Below, piece by piece: positions 28,533-37,596 of a stretch of DNA of 64,000 nt (positions within the stretch are counted from its first letter, which is position 1; the number at the start of each line of letters is the position of its first letter). The translations under genes and the position numbers were made by a program. This DNA is from Leptospira fletcheri (lineage in GTDB: Bacteria; Spirochaetota; Leptospiria; Leptospirales; Leptospiraceae). Under the pieces are notes generated by a model that did not search any database, was not told the origin of the DNA, and saw nothing but the letters and a program-made list of their open reading frames with translations. The stretch lies in assembly GCF_004769195.1 (NCBI RefSeq), contig NZ_RQET01000004.1, forward strand, positions 558,001 to 622,000, in the 5' to 3' direction.

Positions 28533-29021
28533 TTATCGGATTTCTTTCCGATCTTTGTCGTAAACCCCGACCAGAATTCCGTTCCCTTCGGAATCCACTT
28601 TTAGACCCCCGAATTTGGCTTCGGAGAATTTATCCGCAGTTCCTTCCTGAAAAAAATACTCTTCCGCTCCGAAACTCACTGCAAATTGGGAACGATGGAA
28701 TTTTATTTTTTTCTCATTTGTAGAAATCGGTTCGGAGTCTTTCTGGAATCTTACGAATCGAGCCACTCCGTCGGAGTCCGGGGTGAAAATCAAAAATCCT
28801 CGATTGGGCAAATCCTGGGAAAAATTGGTTCGGGTAATCTCGTAACCCAATCGCATATAATCGCCTTGCATAAGAGAACGGGGATCCACCGGCGCTAAAG
28901 CGAAAAGGAACAATTCGCCTTTCTCCTTGATTCTCTCCTTTTGCCAAACCTCTTTTCCTAAAAACGCCAGAACGACGATCAGATTCGACAGGACTAGGAG
29001 TTTTCGGATTTTATCGTTCAT
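28533..29021 (-). CDS. GDYXXLXY domain protein
   Basis: 162 residues from the ATG at 29021, which overlaps the DUF4401 gene by 11 bases. One N-terminal transmembrane helix is followed by the family-naming motif in LMQGDYMRLGYEI, then a beta-rich domain with GRFVRF-like strands. Function unknown; the family regularly accompanies DUF4401 and DUF2157 membrane proteins, as here. It probably forms a membrane complex with them. Confidence 0.85.
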   Translation of the reverse strand: MNDKIRKLLVLSNLIVVLAFLGKEVWQKERIKEKGELFLFALAPVDPRSLMQGDYMRLGYEITRTNFSQDLPNRGFLIFTPDSDGVARFVRFQKDSEPISTNEKKIKFHRSQFAVSFGAEEYFFQEGTADKFSEAKFGGLKVDSEGNGILVGVYDKDRKEIR

Positions 29022-30066
29022 TCTCTCGTTCCTTTCTATCATACAATTTTGATAAAGAAAGATAGGCGCAGAGGAATAGCGCTCCGGAACCAAGTAAAAT
29101 ATAAGATTTTATCAGCAAAGTAAACTTAAGAGAATAATAATAATCCACTAAATAACAGGATATGGATAGAATCCCCAGCATCAATACCAGATCGAGTCTT
29201 TGCCTAAAACCGATAGCGATTAAAAAAACGGAAAACGAAATTCCCGGAGTTTGCAAGGTAGGAGCCAGAAGTAAACATATGGTTCCGACCATGAACCCTT
29301 GGATAAAGAGTTTGTCCTTCAGAATCGAATTCAGACAAGTCCAAAGATAGATCGCTAAGACCAGAATGCCTATCGTACCGGAGATTCTCCAATCCGTGGA
29401 AATGTAGCTCCCGCCTATGACGGATAGGGCCGGGATCCCGGAAATTGCAATCGTCAAGCCGTATATGGTAGGCATATAGAACGATGGTATTATTTTTCCC
29501 GAGGAAACGATTTCGACTTCGTACCGAAACAAAAGAACAATTGCAAGTCCTGACAAAGCCAGCATGATATGAATTCCTAACGACATCTCGTTCTCTTCTA
29601 GGAGGATTACGGAGGAAGAAAAAATCAGAAGGACCGAAACGAATTTTTGGATCCAAGTTCCGGAGAAAAGATAGAGAAAAATTTCAACGATCAGGACCGA
29701 GGCGCTAAAGGAAAGGATTTCGGATTTGGAGAATGCGATACCTAAAAATAACAGTACCTGTCCCAGGAATCCTACGGAAACGATAAAAGATTCAGAAATC
29801 TTTTTCTTTTGATCCAATAAAGGGATCGCTATCGATCCGACGGATATCAAAGCTCCTATCACTTTCAAGCTCTCGGTCGTTTCCAATATTTTTGCGATAA
29901 ATAGGAACAGGAGTAGAAGCATGGTCGCAAACCAGGAACCTAGAATTACTACCAGGTGAACATACCATGGAGTATCGGAACTTTCCGATCGAGTAAGGAA
30001 GGAACGCAATTTTTCTTTTTGTTCCGCATTTAAATTCAGTTCCGGTGGAATTTCGAACGATTTCAT
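29011..30066 (-). CDS. DUF4401 polytopic membrane protein
   Basis: 351 residues from the ATG at 30066, which overlaps the stop of the DUF2157 gene by ATGA. A soluble N-terminal stretch of about 35 residues is followed by roughly ten to twelve hydrophobic helices. Identity as DUF4401 comes from the WYVHLVVILGSWFA beginning and the fixed gene order DUF2157-DUF4401-GDYXXLXY. No catalytic motif is visible. Confidence 0.8.
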   Translation of the reverse strand: MKSFEIPPELNLNAEQKEKLRSFLTRSESSDTPWYVHLVVILGSWFATMLLLLFLFIAKILETTESLKVIGALISVGSIAIPLLDQKKKISESFIVSVGFLGQVLLFLGIAFSKSEILSFSASVLIVEIFLYLFSGTWIQKFVSVLLIFSSSVILLEENEMSLGIHIMLALSGLAIVLLFRYEVEIVSSGKIIPSFYMPTIYGLTIAISGIPALSVIGGSYISTDWRISGTIGILVLAIYLWTCLNSILKDKLFIQGFMVGTICLLLAPTLQTPGISFSVFLIAIGFRQRLDLVLMLGILSISCYLVDYYYSLKFTLLIKSYILLGSGALFLCAYLSLSKLYDRKERENER

Positions 30067-31049
30067 CCGACTCTTTCCCCCTTTTTCCATTCGTTTCGGA
30101 TTTGCATCAAATGCCTTGCACTCCATGCCGTAACCGTAGTCAACGCGATGCCTCCGAATAAAAAGGGAAGAGCGAAATCGTTCCAATCGAAGACTCTTAC
30201 AAAGACGGAAAAAACCAAAGTAATTGCGGATAGCAGAGATAGAGCCAGTATTCCTAGTCGTCTAATCTTATAACGATAAACGAAATAGCCGATCGATAAG
30301 GTCGCTAACGAAAGGCAGACCATTAGGAGATCTCCTTCTTCCTTCACGTCTCTGAATATGCTGAAAATGGAACCGAAAGTCGCAAAATAGTAGGTCAAAA
30401 ATCCGACAGTATTTGGAAACCATCCGGCAATTTCCTTGGAATCGTTCTTTCGATTTTCTCTTTCGTAAAGAAAGACGGCTGCAGCATTGAAAAGGAGCGC
30501 GAAGGAGTAGGAATACGGACTTTCGTCACGGAATAAAACCTGCTTCTGGTACAATTCTACCGTAATATTCGAAAGTAATATCCACAGGAACCAAAGCGGA
30601 GGAGAATTCCCCGCGATGACGAAACCGAGACTTAAAAAAGTCCAACCTAAGAATAAATCTACTGCGTTGGCGCCGGTTTGATAGATTTGTCCGTAAACGG
30701 CGAGAAGAACGCCCACCAAAACCGAGGCAAGGATCAGCAATGCCTGTCTGGAATAACTTTCGGATTTACCGAGCAGATATACCCCGACGGCAACCGCTAA
30801 AGAGCAAGAGATCAATCCCAATTTGGAGAATCGATGCATCCCTGCCCAGTTATAAGCGAAGAAAAAAACAATCCCTGAGGAAAATAACGCCAGTCCTAGG
30901 CCCAAAAAGGATATACTGGCGAATCGAACCCACTCCTTGAGTTCCCTCTGGGGAAAGAGAGAAATAAGAAATTTCCTGGCTTGGTCCTTTCCTAAATCGA
31001 GTATTTGAATTGCCTCGTATATTTCCCCTTTTTCTAAATCCTTCATCAT
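30063..31049 (-). CDS. DUF2157 membrane protein
   Basis: 328 residues. The N-terminal helical part (LDLGKDQARKFLISLF) is followed by many transmembrane helices and the DUF2157 hallmark VYGQIYQTGANAVDLFLGW. Two adjacent ATG codons (31049 and 31046) are possible starts. First gene of the three-gene membrane unit. Function unknown; the trio is widespread in Gram-negative bacteria. Confidence 0.82.
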   Translation of the reverse strand: MMKDLEKGEIYEAIQILDLGKDQARKFLISLFPQRELKEWVRFASISFLGLGLALFSSGIVFFFAYNWAGMHRFSKLGLISCSLAVAVGVYLLGKSESYSRQALLILASVLVGVLLAVYGQIYQTGANAVDLFLGWTFLSLGFVIAGNSPPLWFLWILLSNITVELYQKQVLFRDESPYSYSFALLFNAAAVFLYERENRKNDSKEIAGWFPNTVGFLTYYFATFGSIFSIFRDVKEEGDLLMVCLSLATLSIGYFVYRYKIRRLGILALSLLSAITLVFSVFVRVFDWNDFALPFLFGGIALTTVTAWSARHLMQIRNEWKKGERVG

Positions 31050-31144
31050 CGGAAAACCGGATCCTAATGCGGAAGAAAAGAATCCGAGTTTCCGAAAGAA
31101 AGTCCAGCAATTAAACCTTCGTTGCTCCTAAAACGAGCGCGGTT

Positions 31145-32611
31145 TTATTCCCCTTGCCCGAGTGAAAACGCGCGTTTCCCCGCGAACTTATATAGATTCT
31201 CCGTTTGGATGCTGTCCATGCCCGCTTCGGCTATACGAATCAATAACTTTCCGATTTGCTCCGATTGAATGGTTTCGAAACCGTCCCCCATCTCGGTATC
31301 GGGAGTATTCGCGTGTACGAACCTGCATCTCCAATGATCCGTTAAGAAAGTTTCGGGGGCTCCGTTCGGATATACTTTCACCCCTCGATTCGTGATCATA
31401 CGAAGCTTCAGGTCTCCTGCGATAGAGGATAATTTTTTACCTAATTCCTCGGGAGAGCCCGGAGTCCAATCCAGAAATACGTCCACACCTACCAATTCCT
31501 TCGGGATGGTCCGTCTTTTATATTCCGGAATATGAATGGGCTTGGCTTTTCCGAAAGAGACTGGCTTGAATCTCTCCGGTAAATGACCTAAATTTCCGAT
31601 CACGGCTTCCGCAAACTCTTTGGTTCCCACCTTGATCCTGCTCACTCCGGCTTTGAAAATATCGCCGGTATGAATTCCTTCCTCTATCGTCAATAACCAG
31701 GCGTTTTGTATTTTTGCCGCTATATCCGGCTGCCCCAGGTGGACTAACATCATTACTGCAGCGTTTAATAAACCGGAAGGATTCGCGGCGTTTTTTCCCG
31801 CTATGTCCGGCGCCGAACCGTGAATCGCTTCGAACATGGAGACGATTTCTCCTATATTCGAGGAACCGGCCATTCCCACCGATCCGGCAACCTGCGCCAC
31901 TATGTCCGAAATGATGTCTCCGTATAAGTTCAACGTGACCACTACGTCGTATACCTGAGGGCGTTCCGCAAGGTGGGCCGCACCGATATCGATGATCTCG
32001 CTGTTCGCTTCGATTTCCGGATACTCTTTCGCGATCTCCTTGAATACTTCGTGAAACAGACCGTCCGACTGCTTCATGATATTGTCTTTAACCATCGCGG
32101 TGACTTTTTTTCTGCCGTACGCCTTGGCATATTCGAAGGCGTACCGGATGATTTTCTCCGATCCCGGGCGCGAAACCAGTTTCAAGCATTGGACAGTATC
32201 GGCCGTTTGCTTGTGCTCGATTCCTGTATAAAGATCTTCTTCATTTTCCCGTACGATGACCACGTCGAGTTGGGGGTGCTTGGTATCCACATAGGGATAT
32301 AGGGAAACGCAGGGCCGGACGTTCGCAAAGAGTCCTAGGGTCGTACGAACGGTAACGTTCAGGCTCTTATAACCTCCCCCTTGCGGAGTGGTGATCGGCG
32401 CTTTTAAGAAGACTTTCGTTTCCCTGAGGATCTCCCAAGCAGAAGGTTCGATTCCGGCGCTATGGCCCCTTTTGTAGACCTGCTCACCGATTTCCAAAAA
32501 GACAGGCTCGATTTTCGCTCCGGCAGCCTCTAAAATTTTTAAAGTCGCATCCATGATCTCCGGGCCGATTCCGTCCCCTTTGGCCACAGCGATTCTCTTT
32601 TTAGCGGTCAT
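31145..32611 (-). CDS. icd: Isocitrate dehydrogenase, Thermus type (NADP-dependent likely)
   Basis: 488 residues. It starts KKRIAVAKGDGIGPEIM, with the substrate arginines and serine in KSLNVTVRTTLGLFANVRP, VIVRENEEDLYTGIE, the metal aspartates in NLYGDIISDIVAQ and the nucleotide loop EAIHGSAPDIAGKNAANPS. The extra C-terminal domain of about 140 residues (from KRRTIPKELVG) is the feature of the Thermus thermophilus-like subgroup, absent from the short homodimeric type. It oxidises isocitrate to 2-oxoglutarate in the TCA cycle. The cofactor is inferred from the subgroup. Confidence 0.88.
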   Translation of the reverse strand: MTAKKRIAVAKGDGIGPEIMDATLKILEAAGAKIEPVFLEIGEQVYKRGHSAGIEPSAWEILRETKVFLKAPITTPQGGGYKSLNVTVRTTLGLFANVRPCVSLYPYVDTKHPQLDVVIVRENEEDLYTGIEHKQTADTVQCLKLVSRPGSEKIIRYAFEYAKAYGRKKVTAMVKDNIMKQSDGLFHEVFKEIAKEYPEIEANSEIIDIGAAHLAERPQVYDVVVTLNLYGDIISDIVAQVAGSVGMAGSSNIGEIVSMFEAIHGSAPDIAGKNAANPSGLLNAAVMMLVHLGQPDIAAKIQNAWLLTIEEGIHTGDIFKAGVSRIKVGTKEFAEAVIGNLGHLPERFKPVSFGKAKPIHIPEYKRRTIPKELVGVDVFLDWTPGSPEELGKKLSSIAGDLKLRMITNRGVKVYPNGAPETFLTDHWRCRFVHANTPDTEMGDGFETIQSEQIGKLLIRIAEAGMDSIQTENLYKFAGKRAFSLGQGE

Positions 32612-32772
32612 TCAACCCTCCGGTAATAGACTTATTTGAGTCCGATATCGGTACGGGTCAATCCGGAATACTTACGTTTTATTTTTCGGACCGGGAGGTA
32701 TTTTCGATTTTAATGATGCGACTAAACGCGAAGGTTTCGGAGAAAAACACGTTTGATTGGATTTCTAGAGAA

Positions 32773-33954
32773 TCACCAAAAGCGGAATTCGATCCGATCT
32801 CCGTCCGCAAGTTCCTCCCGTTCGGCAGGATGCAGAGCGATCCCCTCCGAAAAAAGTCCTGCCGTCACGTCTCCGCTTCCGTTGAAGATTTTCGGAGCGA
32901 CCTTTGTCCCGCTGGAGGAATCCAGAATTGCAGGAAAAAATTCCGCCAATTTGTTTTTCTTTTTTCTGGAACCTGCCAAAGGAAGAAGCAAAGGTCGTTC
33001 GAGAGGTAATCCCGAAAACTTTCGCAGATAAGCTTCTACGAAAATTCGAAAACAAACCTGAACGCTGAACGGATTTCCAGGCAGCCCGAAGATAGCGGTG
33101 GTTTTTTTCTTACCGAACCAGATCGGTTTTCCCGGCTTTATCATGATTTTATGAAATATCTGCTCGACCCCCAAGTCGGCAAGGACACTAGGAACCAGAT
33201 CATAATTTCCCATGGAAACTCCCCCGGAAAGGATCAATATGTCCGAATCCAAACCTTCGGTCAAAGATTCGCGAAGAACGGATTCCTCGTCTCCAACCAA
33301 CGTCGTTTTTTGCGGGAGAATTCCGAATTTGAACAATCCTGCACGGATCGTATAGGAATTAGAATCCCGTATCTGCCAAGGCAAGGGTTCTTTTTCCACG
33401 GAGACCACTTCGTTTCCGGTGGATACGATATGCACCTTGGGCAGTCGGGAAACTTGAACCGTTTTTTTTCCCAAGGAAGCCAGAAGCGATAAGGTGGAGG
33501 CGTCGATTTTTTGTCCCCCTGGGAGGACTACTTGTCCTTTCTTAAGATCTTCTCCTTTTAACGCGATGTTCAGATTTTCCTTTAACGAAGGGAGTCGGAA
33601 TCGAACGGATCCTTTTTTCTCCTCTATGCTGTCCTCTACCTTGATAACCGCATTCAGCCCTTCCGGAACAGGAGCGCCCGTCATGATTCGAACCGATTCT
33701 TCTCCCGGATGAAGTTCCAGCGACATACCCGCGGACACTTCCCTCTCGTAGGAATAAATCCGATCCGCGGAAAATCCTTCCGAACGCAAAGCGAATCCAT
33801 CCATGGTTGCCCTCGGGAAAGGAGGATAGTCCCGGTCGGCGAGAACGGATTCCGCTAAAATTCTTCCCGTCGATTCGGATAACGAAAGGTTTTCCGAAGA
33901 AGAAGATTCCGTGTGCGAGACTACTAAAGAAATCGCTTCCTGCAAGGAGATCAA
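32773..33954 (-). CDS. moeA: Molybdopterin molybdenumtransferase
   Basis: 393 residues. MoeA motifs are clear: FPRATMDGFALRSE, RIMTGAPVPEGLNAVIKVED, VHIVSTGNEVV, ILSGGVSMGNYD and FGLPGNPFSVQV. It inserts molybdate into adenylylated molybdopterin, completing the molybdenum cofactor. The start overlaps the moaCB stop by ATGA, so the pair is translationally coupled. Other cofactor genes (moaA, moaE, moaD) are not in the window. Confidence 0.94.
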   Translation of the reverse strand: MISLQEAISLVVSHTESSSSENLSLSESTGRILAESVLADRDYPPFPRATMDGFALRSEGFSADRIYSYEREVSAGMSLELHPGEESVRIMTGAPVPEGLNAVIKVEDSIEEKKGSVRFRLPSLKENLNIALKGEDLKKGQVVLPGGQKIDASTLSLLASLGKKTVQVSRLPKVHIVSTGNEVVSVEKEPLPWQIRDSNSYTIRAGLFKFGILPQKTTLVGDEESVLRESLTEGLDSDILILSGGVSMGNYDLVPSVLADLGVEQIFHKIMIKPGKPIWFGKKKTTAIFGLPGNPFSVQVCFRIFVEAYLRKFSGLPLERPLLLPLAGSRKKKNKLAEFFPAILDSSSGTKVAPKIFNGSGDVTAGLFSEGIALHPAEREELADGDRIEFRFW

Positions 33955-34865
33955 TGTCCTTCTCCTCGCATCATTTTTTTTGCATGGAAAATTGCCGGCA
34001 GGATCGCTTGCATACTTTCTCTGGCGCCGTTCGTACTACCGGGAACGCACACTACAAGCGTCTTGCCTATCCGTCCGGCGACCGATCGGGAAAGCATCGC
34101 AAAAGGAGTCCTATCTTGACCGAAGGACCTCATCGTTTCGGCGATTCCCGGAATTTCCTGATCCAACAACGAACGTATCGTGTCCGTGGTATTGTCCCGC
34201 GGACCCAACCCCGTACCACCTATGGTAACGATCAAATCCAGCTTTTCTCCCACCCAAACGGAGATCGCTTTACGGATTTCTTCCGGCTCGTCCGGGACGA
34301 TTTTCCGTTCGACAACTTCCACTCCCTGTTCGTTTAACAATTCACCGATCGCCGGTCCGGATCCGTCTTCCCGGTTTCCTGCAAAGGTCGAGTCGGAACA
34401 GACTAGGATGGCCGCTCTGGAACCTGAGGCGAATTTTGCGATATGAGAATCGCTTTTCCCTCCTTTCTTTTCCAGAAGTCGTACGGAAGAAATCTCCATG
34501 TTCTTATCGATGGGCTTGAGAAGGTCGTAGATCACCAAAGCGGCTACGGAAACTCCGGTCAATGCTTCCATCTCGATTCCGGTTTTGCCTATGGATTTTG
34601 CGGAAGTAAGAATGCGGATCGCGTTTTTTTCCGGAAGTACTTCGAAATCGACGGAAAAGGAATCGATCGGAACCGGATGACAATGGGGGATCAGTTCCGA
34701 GGTTTTCTTGGAGGCTAGGAGGGCGGAGGCTTTTGCTACTCCGAAAAGATCGCCTTTGGGAAGGTCGTTCTGCTTGATTCTTTGGATCGTTTCAGGTCCA
34801 CAAAATACGTAACCTTCGGCTTGGGCAGTTCGCAGGGAAATCCTCTTTCCCGTGATATCGTTCAT
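33951..34865 (-). CDS. moaCB: Bifunctional MoaC-MoaB fusion for molybdopterin synthesis
   Basis: 304 residues. Residues about 1-150 are MoaC (cyclic pyranopterin monophosphate synthase), with SELIPHCHPVPID, KTGIEMEALTGVSVAALVIYD and DKNMEISSVRLLEKKGGKS. Residues about 155-304 are MoaB/MogA-like (molybdopterin adenylyltransferase), with TIGGTGLGPRDNTTD and VCVPGSTNG. The fusion joins an early and a late step of the pathway. The N-terminus lacks the first helix region of many MoaC proteins but starts cleanly at MNDITGKRISLR. The gene is coupled to moeA downstream. Confidence 0.93.
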   Translation of the reverse strand: MNDITGKRISLRTAQAEGYVFCGPETIQRIKQNDLPKGDLFGVAKASALLASKKTSELIPHCHPVPIDSFSVDFEVLPEKNAIRILTSAKSIGKTGIEMEALTGVSVAALVIYDLLKPIDKNMEISSVRLLEKKGGKSDSHIAKFASGSRAAILVCSDSTFAGNREDGSGPAIGELLNEQGVEVVERKIVPDEPEEIRKAISVWVGEKLDLIVTIGGTGLGPRDNTTDTIRSLLDQEIPGIAETMRSFGQDRTPFAMLSRSVAGRIGKTLVVCVPGSTNGARESMQAILPAIFHAKKMMRGEGH

Positions 34866-34981
34866 GGTTCGCTCCGATCGACTCGAAAAACTTCGGCGTA
34901 TACAAGTGAACCATTCCTGGTCGGTTTCACCAAGGATTTTATTCGGAAAGGAGGCGTATTAAAAATCGGGAAAAACTGGGC

Positions 34982-35158
34982 TTATTCGGAATCGAGATCG
35001 ATGTCGGGACGATCCATCGCGAACTCTTCCTGCGAATAGATCACCTCTAAAACGTCGTCCATCCAGTCCGGAGCACCGCTGGAAAGAGGGTCGTTAGTCC
35101 GGTACTTCTCCATAATGCGGTTGTGTTTCAGGATTTGTTCCTTCGTTGCAGCGTTCAT
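34982..35158 (-). CDS. Small acidic protein, 58 residues
   Basis: A complete short frame from the ATG at 35156-35158 to TAA at 34982-34984. The protein begins MNAATKEQILKHNRIMEKYR and ends acidic (RPDIDLDSE), with a central SGAPDWMDDVLEVIYSQEEF. No signal peptide, cysteine or transmembrane segment. Codon use looks like that of neighbouring genes and the frame is uninterrupted, but no strong ribosome binding site precedes it (CGAAGCTAATAAT). I do not recognise a family. It is separated from moaCB by 116 bases. Confidence 0.55.
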   Translation of the reverse strand: MNAATKEQILKHNRIMEKYRTNDPLSSGAPDWMDDVLEVIYSQEEFAMDRPDIDLDSE

Positions 35159-35370
35159 ATTATTAGCTTCGGTCGAAAAGAGAGAAAGATTTCGCCTACT
35201 TAAACGAAAATGAGGAAATAAATTTCTTAAAAGTACAAGGATTTTTTATGGCTTTCGGCGGAAAAAATTCCGAAACATCGTCGCGGATTTTCGGTTAGAC
35301 GGCAAGAATACTCATGGAGCTGGAAAGGGGAAAGGTTGCCCAAAGACGTTCGTAGCCGATCTCAGGACAG

Positions 35371-35400
35371 CCGCCGGGGAAAAGGATTCCCCGACGGTTT
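35371..35400. terminator. Hairpin downstream of ndk
   Basis: CCGCCGGGGA pairs with TCCCCGACGG around a seven-base loop, one G-T wobble in the stem. On the plus side it is followed by TTTT; on the minus side, where ndk ends 11 bases earlier, no T-run follows. It is a good stem but a weak terminator for ndk. The remainder of 35159-35410 shows no gene. Confidence 0.4.
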
Positions 35401-35410
35401 TAAAGGATCC

Positions 35411-35824
35411 TTAAAATAGTTCGTTTCCTTTAAAGAAGAAGCTGATTTCCAAGGCTGCGTTGTCGTCGGAGTCGGAACCGTGTACGGCGTTCGCTTCCTT
35501 GCTTTCGGCAAATAAGGCGCGTATGGTGCCGGCTGCCGCCTCTTTCGGGTCGGTCGCTCCGATTACGTTTCTCCAATGTTGGACCGCGTCGTTTCTTTCC
35601 AATGCCGCGGCCACAATCGGTCCCGAAGACATGTAAGTGCAGAGGTCATTGTAAAAAGGACGGGCGGAATGGACTTTATAGAACTGTTTAGCGTCCTCCA
35701 GAGAAAGTTTGAGATATTTCAAACCTAGAATTTTGAATCCTTCTTTTTCGATTCTTTGCAGAATATCTCCGACGTGTTTGTTTTTTACTCCGTCAGGTTT
35801 GATCATGATGAACGTTCTAGACAT
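35411..35824 (-). CDS. ndk: Nucleoside diphosphate kinase
   Basis: 137 residues, standard length. It begins [18 protein letters not shown]. The catalytic histidine is in [20 protein letters not shown], and [10 protein letters not shown] and [15 protein letters not shown] match the family. It transfers gamma-phosphate between NTPs and NDPs. The coaD gene ends ten bases upstream, so ndk, coaD and argG form one unit. Confidence 0.96.
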   Translation of the reverse strand: MSRTFIMIKPDGVKNKHVGDILQRIEKEGFKILGLKYLKLSLEDAKQFYKVHSARPFYNDLCTYMSSGPIVAAALERNDAVQHWRNVIGATDPKEAAAGTIRALFAESKEANAVHGSDSDDNAALEISFFFKGNELF

Positions 35825-35833
35825 TGGTTTTCC

Positions 35834-36316
35834 TTATTTCGATAGTTTTTTTAATAAAGCTTTACTGACTATATCCGGTACCTGAGCGGACACGTCCCTG
35901 CCGTGTCGGGCTACTTCCTTGACTATAGTGGAAGATACGAAGGAATATTCGTTGGATGACATGAGAAAGATGGTCTCCAGCTCCGGAGCCAACTTTTTAT
36001 TCATTAAAGAAATCGCATATTCATAATCGAAGTCAGTAACGGCCCGGAGCCCGCGAATGATGCTTTTTGCTCCGCGCTTTCTGCAATAATCCACGGTCAA
36101 TCCTTCGAACGTGTCGATTTCCAGGTTGGACCATCCCTCCGTCACTTCACGGACGAATTCCAGGCGTTCTTCGATGGAAAATAGGAAATTCTTACTCGAA
36201 TTTACCGCGATCCCGATGATCACTTTGTCGAAAAGTCCCATGGAACGCTGTAAAATATCGACATGACCGTTCGTAAGCGGATCGAAGGAACCGGGATAAA
36301 CTGCGATTCTAGTCAT
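35834..36316 (-). CDS. coaD: Phosphopantetheine adenylyltransferase
   Basis: 160 residues. Nucleotidyltransferase signatures: [18 protein letters not shown] at the N-terminus (TxGH), [19 protein letters not shown] and the ISSTxVKE-like [13 protein letters not shown]. It makes dephospho-CoA from 4'-phosphopantetheine and ATP. Its ATG overlaps the argG stop by ATGA. Confidence 0.96.
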   Translation of the reverse strand: MTRIAVYPGSFDPLTNGHVDILQRSMGLFDKVIIGIAVNSSKNFLFSIEERLEFVREVTEGWSNLEIDTFEGLTVDYCRKRGAKSIIRGLRAVTDFDYEYAISLMNKKLAPELETIFLMSSNEYSFVSSTIVKEVARHGRDVSAQVPDIVSKALLKKLSK

Positions 36317-37524
36317 TTTTTCCTCAAGCGTGCCGCTTCCTTGGCGGGCAATCCGTATAGGTTGATGAAACCTTCCGCATCTTTTTGGTTGTACAATTCC
36401 TCTTTTTCGAACGTAGCCATCTCGGGATTGTAAAGGGAAACCTGCGATTTTCTTCCGACGACGATCGCGTTTCCTTTATATAATTTGAGCTTAACGGTTC
36501 CGGTGACGAATCTTTGGGTTTCGGAGACGAAGGCTCTTACCGCGCTCATTCGTGAGGAGAACCAGTGACCATTGTAAATCAGTTCCGCGAGTTCTGCGGA
36601 CAATTTGTCCTTATGGTGTTGCGTATCCCGATCAATGGTGATGGACTCCAAATCACGATGAGCGTGGAATAGAATGGTTCCGCCGGGAGTTTCGTAGACT
36701 CCGCGGGACTTAATTCCGACGAGACGGTTTTCCACGATGTCGACTCTTCCGATTCCGTGCTTGCCTCCTATCGAATTCAGGGTGTCCATGACTTCGAGGG
36801 GATTCATTTTTTTACCGTTGACTGCGATACAGTTTCCTTCCGAAAAATCCAGCTCGATATACTCGGGAGAATCGGGAGCTTTTTCCGGAGATACGGTGAG
36901 GAGGAACATATCTTCGTTCGGTTCCCTATAAGGATCTTCCAGGATGCCGCCTTCGTACGAGATGTGCATCAGGTTTCTGTCCATAGAGTACGGTTTCGAG
37001 GCGGTAACCGGAACGGGGATGCCTTTCGATTTGGCGTACTCGATCAGGTCCGCACGGCCTCCGAAAGTCCACGTTCTCCAAGGTGCGATGATTTCCTTTT
37101 CCGGGGCCAGAGATTTGAAGGCCAGTTCGAATCGAACTTGATCGTTTCCTTTTCCGGTGGCTCCGTGTGCGAACGCATCCGCTCCTTCTTTCTTGGCCAC
37201 TTCGACCATCGCTTTTGCGATCAGAGGGCGGGCTAAGGAAGTCCCTAACAAATATCTCATTTCATAGATTGCATTTCCCTGGATCGCAGGGTAAATGAAG
37301 TCTCTCGCAAACTCCAGACGAAGGTCTTCTATATAAACTTTAGAAGCTCCGGTTTTAATTCCTTTTTCTTCCAGCCCGGTCAGTTCTTCTTTTTGACCTA
37401 CATCAGCGGTGAATGCCACCACTTCGCAGCCGTAGGTTTCCTTTAACCAGGTAAGGATTACGGAAGTGTCTAATCCGCCGGAGTAAGCGAGTACGATCTT
37501 TTTAATATTCTTTGGAGCCGCCAT
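36313..37524 (-). CDS. argG: Argininosuccinate synthase
   Basis: 403 residues from the ATG at 37524 (MAAPKNIKK); a longer frame to 37554 is less likely. The ATP-binding PP-motif is [19 protein letters not shown], with [16 protein letters not shown] and [17 protein letters not shown] further on. It joins citrulline and aspartate in arginine synthesis. It is the first gene of the argG-coaD-ndk set, an arrangement of housekeeping genes rather than a pathway. Confidence 0.96.
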   Translation of the reverse strand: MAAPKNIKKIVLAYSGGLDTSVILTWLKETYGCEVVAFTADVGQKEELTGLEEKGIKTGASKVYIEDLRLEFARDFIYPAIQGNAIYEMRYLLGTSLARPLIAKAMVEVAKKEGADAFAHGATGKGNDQVRFELAFKSLAPEKEIIAPWRTWTFGGRADLIEYAKSKGIPVPVTASKPYSMDRNLMHISYEGGILEDPYREPNEDMFLLTVSPEKAPDSPEYIELDFSEGNCIAVNGKKMNPLEVMDTLNSIGGKHGIGRVDIVENRLVGIKSRGVYETPGGTILFHAHRDLESITIDRDTQHHKDKLSAELAELIYNGHWFSSRMSAVRAFVSETQRFVTGTVKLKLYKGNAIVVGRKSQVSLYNPEMATFEKEELYNQKDAEGFINLYGLPAKEAARLRKK

Positions 37525-37596
37525 TCTAAGGATAGGGAATTCGGTCGAGCCCATCCGACAAGCCCGATTTTCGCTCCCGAACGTGTGGCGGATAGA

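Noticed and set aside
35249..35299. 16-residue frame with a possible ribosome binding site
   Set aside because: Too short to support as a gene and no sign of conservation can be read.
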